Shown one piece after another: positions 60,761 to 64,000 of a stretch of 64,000 nt of DNA. Positions within the stretch are counted from its first letter, which is position 1, and each line of letters begins with the position of its first letter. Both the position numbers and the translations under genes were made by a program. Source of the DNA: FEN-1073 sp050010135 (GTDB lineage: Bacteria; Chloroflexota; Anaerolineae; Anaerolineales; RBG-16-64-43); NCBI GenBank assembly GCA_050010135.1, contig JBEKLP010000002.1, positions 1 to 64,000 of the forward strand. Direction: 5' to 3'. The notes beneath the pieces were generated by a model. The model did no database searches, was not told the origin of the DNA, and saw only the letters and a list, made by a program, of their open reading frames with translations.

Positions 60761-61604
60761 GTTCCAGGCTGACGTCCAGCGCCGGCGCGGAATGGGTCAA
60801 CGCGCCGATGGATATGTAATTCACGCCGGTGGCGGCGATTTCGCGGACGGTATCGAGCGTTACTCCGCCGGTAACTTCCAGAGGAACCCGTTTATTCACC
60901 AGAGCCACAGATTGGCGGATCGTGGTCAAATCCATATTGTCCAGTTGGATTATATCCACCGGAAGCGAAAGGGCTTCCTTCAACTGATCCAGGGATTTAA
61001 CTTCCAACTCGAGGGAAAGGGCGGGGTAGCACTCCCGGGCGCGGCGCACCGCAAGGGAGATCGACCCGGCGGCATGGATATGGTTGTCCTTCACCAGCAA
61101 CATGTCGTGCAACCCTTGCCGGTGATTTTGAGCTCCACCGATCCGCACAGCGTATTTTTCGAGCACGCGGTACCCCGGAGTGGTTTTGCGGGTGTCGAGG
61201 ATCACCGCCCCCGTGCCCTGTACGGCTGCGACAAAAGCGGCGGCAAACGTGGCGATGCCGGAAAGACGCTGCAGAAAATTCAAGGCGATGCGTTCAAAGG
61301 AAAGGATGGAGATGCCCGATCCTTCAAGGTTCACAAGAACGTCCGCAGGCTTCACGCGGGTTCCGTCATTGATCACAGGAGCCACCTTCACACGCGAATC
61401 ACCCTTGAAATATACTGCCTTGACTACCGGCAATCCGGCGATAATTCCTTCCGCCTTGGCTACGATCACCGCTTTGACTTTCATCCCGGAAGGAATTACA
61501 GCAAGGCTTGTGGCGTCTCCGGATCCGATGTCCTCTGCGATTGCCGAAACGATCAGCCTTTCCGCCGATTGAAGGACATCTGCAAGCGAGGGAGAAAAAT
61601 TCAT
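60750..61604 (-). CDS. nadC: Nicotinate-nucleotide pyrophosphorylase (carboxylating)
   Basis: The 284-aa protein has the QPRTase motifs DTRKTTPGYRVLEKYAVRIGG, HDMLLVKDNH and LDNM. It makes nicotinate mononucleotide from quinolinate and PRPP. AGGAG lies 7 bp before the ATG at 61604; another ATG lies 6 bp upstream and would be too close. A TATAAT palindrome is 30-40 bp upstream on this strand, but no -35 box is clear. Confidence 0.95.
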   Translation of the reverse strand: MNFSPSLADVLQSAERLIVSAIAEDIGSGDATSLAVIPSGMKVKAVIVAKAEGIIAGLPVVKAVYFKGDSRVKVAPVINDGTRVKPADVLVNLEGSGISILSFERIALNFLQRLSGIATFAAAFVAAVQGTGAVILDTRKTTPGYRVLEKYAVRIGGAQNHRQGLHDMLLVKDNHIHAAGSISLAVRRARECYPALSLELEVKSLDQLKEALSLPVDIIQLDNMDLTTIRQSVALVNKRVPLEVTGGVTLDTVREIAATGVNYISIGALTHSAPALDVSLELVG

Positions 61605-61663
61605 CGCCATTCTCCTGCCAATGAAATAAGGTTGATTATAATATCGGAAAGGAGATTCCGGCA

Positions 61664-62101
61664 TTCAGGGGGCTCCCTCCCCGCCGGAGACGACGCCTGA
61701 AAACCGGGGAATTACTATCTCGGCCTCGGGTGGATGGTTCTCGGGTGTTTTTTCTCCAGCCAGGAGTGACGAACGATATCCTGATCCCTATTCTTCAACC
61801 GGCGGGCTCACCGGCAATCTCACCCGCAGCCGTCCGGGAACGCGGGTCGGACGGATTGTGGCGGGTGTTTTGTTCCTGGGGCTTCGGAAGCTTTTCAGAC
61901 ACCGGCTTCTTCGTGCACGCTGGCGGATCCTTTCCCACCAGAGGTGGACGGCGTTGCAACGGGCTTCCGGCAGGCGGAAAAAACCGGCCGACCCCGTCGA
62001 TCATCGCAACAATCACACCTGCCTTACCTATGAAACCGGTTGCCTCGACACGTTCGCGTGGAATTCTCCCCTCCTCGCCCGATGCGTCTCCCAATGCGCC
62101 G
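61664..62101. other. Intergenic stretch without a recognised gene
   Basis: About 440 bp between the divergent nadC and tRNA-Asp. No recognisable protein domain is seen in any frame. A long minus-strand frame through this region reads across the tRNA and has tRNA-derived residues, so it is not a gene. The nadC promoter must lie near 61635-61665. Confidence 0.5.
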
Positions 62102-62130
62102 TTGACGCACCGCGTCCGGTATGGTATAAA
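62102..62130 (+). promoter_or_regulatory. tRNA-Asp promoter
   Basis: TTGACG (62102-62107) and TATAAA (62125-62130) are 17 bp apart and 15 bp before the tRNA. Confidence 0.85.
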
Positions 62131-62145
62131 TTCGGCCCGCACCCC

Positions 62146-62219
62146 GGGGGCGTGGTGTAGCTGGTTAACACGCGGCCCTGTCAAGGCCGAGACCGCGGGT
62201 TCGAACCCCGTCGCTCCCG
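62146..62219 (+). tRNA. tRNA-Asp (GTC)
   Basis: The 74-nt tRNA has acceptor GGGGGCG/CGCTCCC (one G-T pair), D arm GTGT/ACAC, anticodon stem CGGCC/GGCCG with loop CTGTCAA (anticodon GTC), variable AGACC and T loop TTCGAAC. CCA is not encoded. Confidence 0.94.
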
Positions 62220-62225
62220 CACGAT

Positions 62226-62254
62226 GTACAACTCGAAGGAGTTGTACTTTTTTT
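62226..62254 (+). terminator. Intrinsic terminator after tRNA-Asp
   Basis: GTACAACTC (62226-62234) and GAGTTGTAC (62239-62247) form a 9-bp stem around GAAG, followed by seven T. Confidence 0.92.
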
Positions 62255-62416
62255 AAACTCGGCTTTATCTCCCGAGATTCCCTCGGATCCAAACACCCAT
62301 TCCTGATCTTGCCTTTCTCCGGCACGCTTTCGGAGAATTGGGGTTATATATTGCTGCAGGATTCTCACCGTGATATTATCCCGCTCAATGCCGTATGGAG
62401 TGAGGAAAGTCGATTC

Positions 62417-63346
62417 ATGGTCCGCCACAAGATCATCGTAAATCCGATCTCCGGCCGCGGGGAGGGAAAAGCCGATATCCCCCGGGCGGAGGAGCTGCTG
62501 CGAACGCTTGGGATTCCCTTCGATCTGGTGTGCACCGAAGGGCCGATGCACGCCGTCTCGCTCGCGCGGGCCGCGGCGGCGGAAGGATACGGCGTGGTCG
62601 CCGCAATGGGCGGCGACGGAACCGCCAACGAGGTATTAAACGGATTGATGCAGGTCCAGCCGTCCGGCGAAGGCCGTGCGGCGATGGGGATCATCGCGGT
62701 CGGACGGGGAAACGATTTTGCGCATGGAATCGGGGTACCGCACGGATTGGAGACCTCCTGCCGGGTACTGGCTGCGGGCCGTCGCCGCCGGATCGACGTG
62801 GGAAAAGTTCGCGGAGGATTATTTCCGGATGGAAGATTTTTTGGCAACGGCATCGGGGTCGGATTCGACGCAGTGGTCGGGTTGGAAGCGGCGAAACTCA
62901 CATGGCTTTCCGGATTCCCCTCCTATCTGGTCGCCGCTTTGAAAACGATTTTTCTATATTACCGCGCACCTTTGCTGCGCATCCGATACGACGGTGGCGT
63001 CCTGGAGCAACCCTGCCTGATGGTCTCGGTGATGAACGGGCGCCGGATGGGCGGCGCGTTCCACATGGCGCCGCAATCGAAACTCGACGACGGTCTCTTC
63101 ACCGTCTGCCTGGGCGGCCAAGTCAGCCGCCTGGGGATTTTTTTCCTTATCCCGCGATTCCTTCGCGGCGATCAGGCCGGACATCCGGCCATCCGATTTT
63201 TCAACACGGCGCGCCTAGAGATCAGGGCGGTGCGCGGAACCTTTGCGGCGCACGCCGACGGAGAAACGCTGTGCACCGAAGGGAATTCGATTGCGGCGGA
63301 AATTCTCCCACAGGCGATCGAGGTTGTTTGCGGGGGAAAGGATTGA
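62417..63346 (+). CDS. Diacylglycerol/sphingosine kinase-like lipid kinase (DagK/YegS family)
   Basis: The 309-aa protein has NPISGRGEGK at the start, GGDGTANEVLNGL (residues about 60-72) and AVGRGNDFA of the DAGK catalytic domain. It phosphorylates a lipid with ATP. GAGGAAAG stands before the ATG at 62417; a longer open frame upstream covers the tRNA and is rejected. The acyltransferase gene starts 4 bp after its stop, so phospholipid metabolism is likely. Confidence 0.9.
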   Translation: MVRHKIIVNPISGRGEGKADIPRAEELLRTLGIPFDLVCTEGPMHAVSLARAAAAEGYGVVAAMGGDGTANEVLNGLMQVQPSGEGRAAMGIIAVGRGNDFAHGIGVPHGLETSCRVLAAGRRRRIDVGKVRGGLFPDGRFFGNGIGVGFDAVVGLEAAKLTWLSGFPSYLVAALKTIFLYYRAPLLRIRYDGGVLEQPCLMVSVMNGRRMGGAFHMAPQSKLDDGLFTVCLGGQVSRLGIFFLIPRFLRGDQAGHPAIRFFNTARLEIRAVRGTFAAHADGETLCTEGNSIAAEILPQAIEVVCGGKD

Positions 63347-63350
63347 GGTC

Positions 63351-64000
63351 ATGAATCTGGCTCAGATCGCCGTCTATTACCCCATTCGGATCCTCGGCCG
63401 GATTCTCTTCCGGGTGCACGACGAGGAATTGGCGAAGATTCCGCAGCAAGGGCCGATGATCATCGTGGCCAATCACGTTAATTTCGCGGACGTGCCGGTT
63501 TTTTACACCCACCTGATTCCCCGCCCAGTGACCGGTTTTGCGAAGATCGAAAACTGGAACAACCCAGCCTTGGGGTTTCTCTTCAGCCTGGGCGGCGCGA
63601 TTCCCATCCGCCGCGGAGCGGTGGACCGGACGGCGATCGTCGGCGCGCTCGAGGTGTTGCGTTCGGGACGGATTCTGGCCATCGCACCGGAAGGCACGCG
63701 CAGCGGTGACGGCCGGCTGCAAAAAGGGCACTCCGGTGTGGCTATCCTCGCGCTCGATAGCGGCGCGCCGTTATGGCCGGTGGCTTACTACGGGCTGGAG
63801 AATTTCTGGCGCAATCTGGTGCGATTCCGGCGGACCGACTTTTATTTCCGCGTCGGCGAGCCCTTTTCCGTGCGAACCGGCGACGAACGCCTCACCCGCG
63901 CAGTGCGCGAGCGGATCACGGAAGAAATCATGTATCGGATCGCAGCGCTGCTTCCGACGGAATATCGCGGATATTATTCGGATCTCTCCAAGGCAACGAG
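63351..64000 (+). CDS. 1-acyl-sn-glycerol-3-phosphate acyltransferase-like protein, 3' truncated by window
   Basis: The frame is open to the window edge (216 codons seen). The acyltransferase motifs are NHVNFAD (H-x4-D) and APEGTRSGDG (EGTR). PIRR and LWPVAYYG are typical of PlsC. It would acylate lysophosphatidate in the membrane. It follows the lipid kinase directly, with TGAGG before the ATG. Confidence 0.9.
   Translation, partial: MNLAQIAVYYPIRILGRILFRVHDEELAKIPQQGPMIIVANHVNFADVPVFYTHLIPRPVTGFAKIENWNNPALGFLFSLGGAIPIRRGAVDRTAIVGALEVLRSGRILAIAPEGTRSGDGRLQKGHSGVAILALDSGAPLWPVAYYGLENFWRNLVRFRRTDFYFRVGEPFSVRTGDERLTRAVRERITEEIMYRIAALLPTEYRGYYSDLSKAT

Noticed and set aside
61795..62325. Minus-strand frame with the sequence GATGFEP...
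   Set aside because: This is a typical false protein made by reading a tRNA gene on the opposite strand.
61730..62416. N-terminal extension of the lipid kinase frame by about 230 residues
   Set aside because: It runs through the tRNA-Asp gene and its terminator. The DAGK domain begins at 62417.

Overview
The window looks like a chromosomal segment of an uncultured anaerobic or facultative member of the Chloroflexota, probably class Anaerolineae. This is an inference. It rests on the moderate-to-high GC content, lipoproteins with Pro/Thr-rich linkers, a very large multi-GAF histidine kinase, a DUF4388 / small GTPase / V4R signalling set, a group 4 [NiFe] hydrogenase and many dispersed palindromic repeats. 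No rRNA gene or phylogenetic marker comparison was available to settle it. I see no CRISPR array, prophage, transposase or plasmid backbone.

Layout. 1-3.0 kb: the end of a membrane-bound group 4 [NiFe] hydrogenase operon (large subunit, NuoH-like subunit, ferredoxin subunit, maturation protease). 3.2-5.4 kb: minus-strand Rieske protein, B3/4-domain protein and fatty-acid desaturase-like protein. 5.5-9 kb: ABC exporter pair, GH114-type lipoprotein and an unknown 155-aa protein. 9.2-14.8 kb: MFS transporter, PolX, carbamate kinase and PfkB sugar kinase. 15.0-15.25 kb: relic of a DUF559 element. 15.7-21.3 kb: a MacB/FtsX-type exporter operon with two ATPases, one carrying a degenerate cyclic-nucleotide-binding domain, then a large permease and an HlyD-type adaptor lipoprotein. 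21.3-21.95 kb: an intact DUF559 gene bracketed by hairpin repeats, one of which supplies the end of aconitase. 21.9-30.4 kb: aconitase, PadR regulator, subtilase-like protein, lipoprotein and gyrA. 30.7-32.8 kb: MarR plus an ABC exporter under a palindromic operator. 33.2-36.1 kb: a giant HEAT-repeat protein. 36.2-40.5 kb: rplU-rpmA-rpmE and nucleotide/tRNA metabolism (tdk, hpt, CCA/polyA polymerase-like). 40.8 kb: tRNA-Glu. 41.2-51.1 kb: signalling cluster (DUF4388, GTPase, V4R, REC with degenerate GGDEF, about nine-GAF histidine kinase, response regulator). 51.4-54 kb: divergent rex / obgE-nadD with a Rex-like operator between. 54.2-58 kb: FAD oxidoreductase and glycosyltransferase. 58.1-61.6 kb: nadC-nadA-nadB operon. 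62.1 kb: tRNA-Asp. 62.4-64 kb: lipid kinase and acyltransferase.

How the parts fit. Two themes recur. One is redox and NAD: the hydrogenase, Rex, NadD and the complete de novo quinolinate route NadB-NadA-NadC lie in one window, and Rex senses the NADH/NAD+ ratio. The other is envelope export and signalling: three ABC exporters, two with their own small regulator or sensor domain, and a phosphorelay-like cluster with unusually many sensor domains.

The most unusual items are: a ribosomal protein L31 fused to an RNA polymerase alpha-CTD-like domain; a hairpin-DUF559 unit present once intact and once as a decayed copy with conserved spacing; the about nine-GAF kinase cluster; the ABC ATPase with a cNMP-like domain; and a PolX whose third catalytic carboxylate is absent. 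Promoters close to the TTGACA-17-TATAAT consensus can be read directly at several places.
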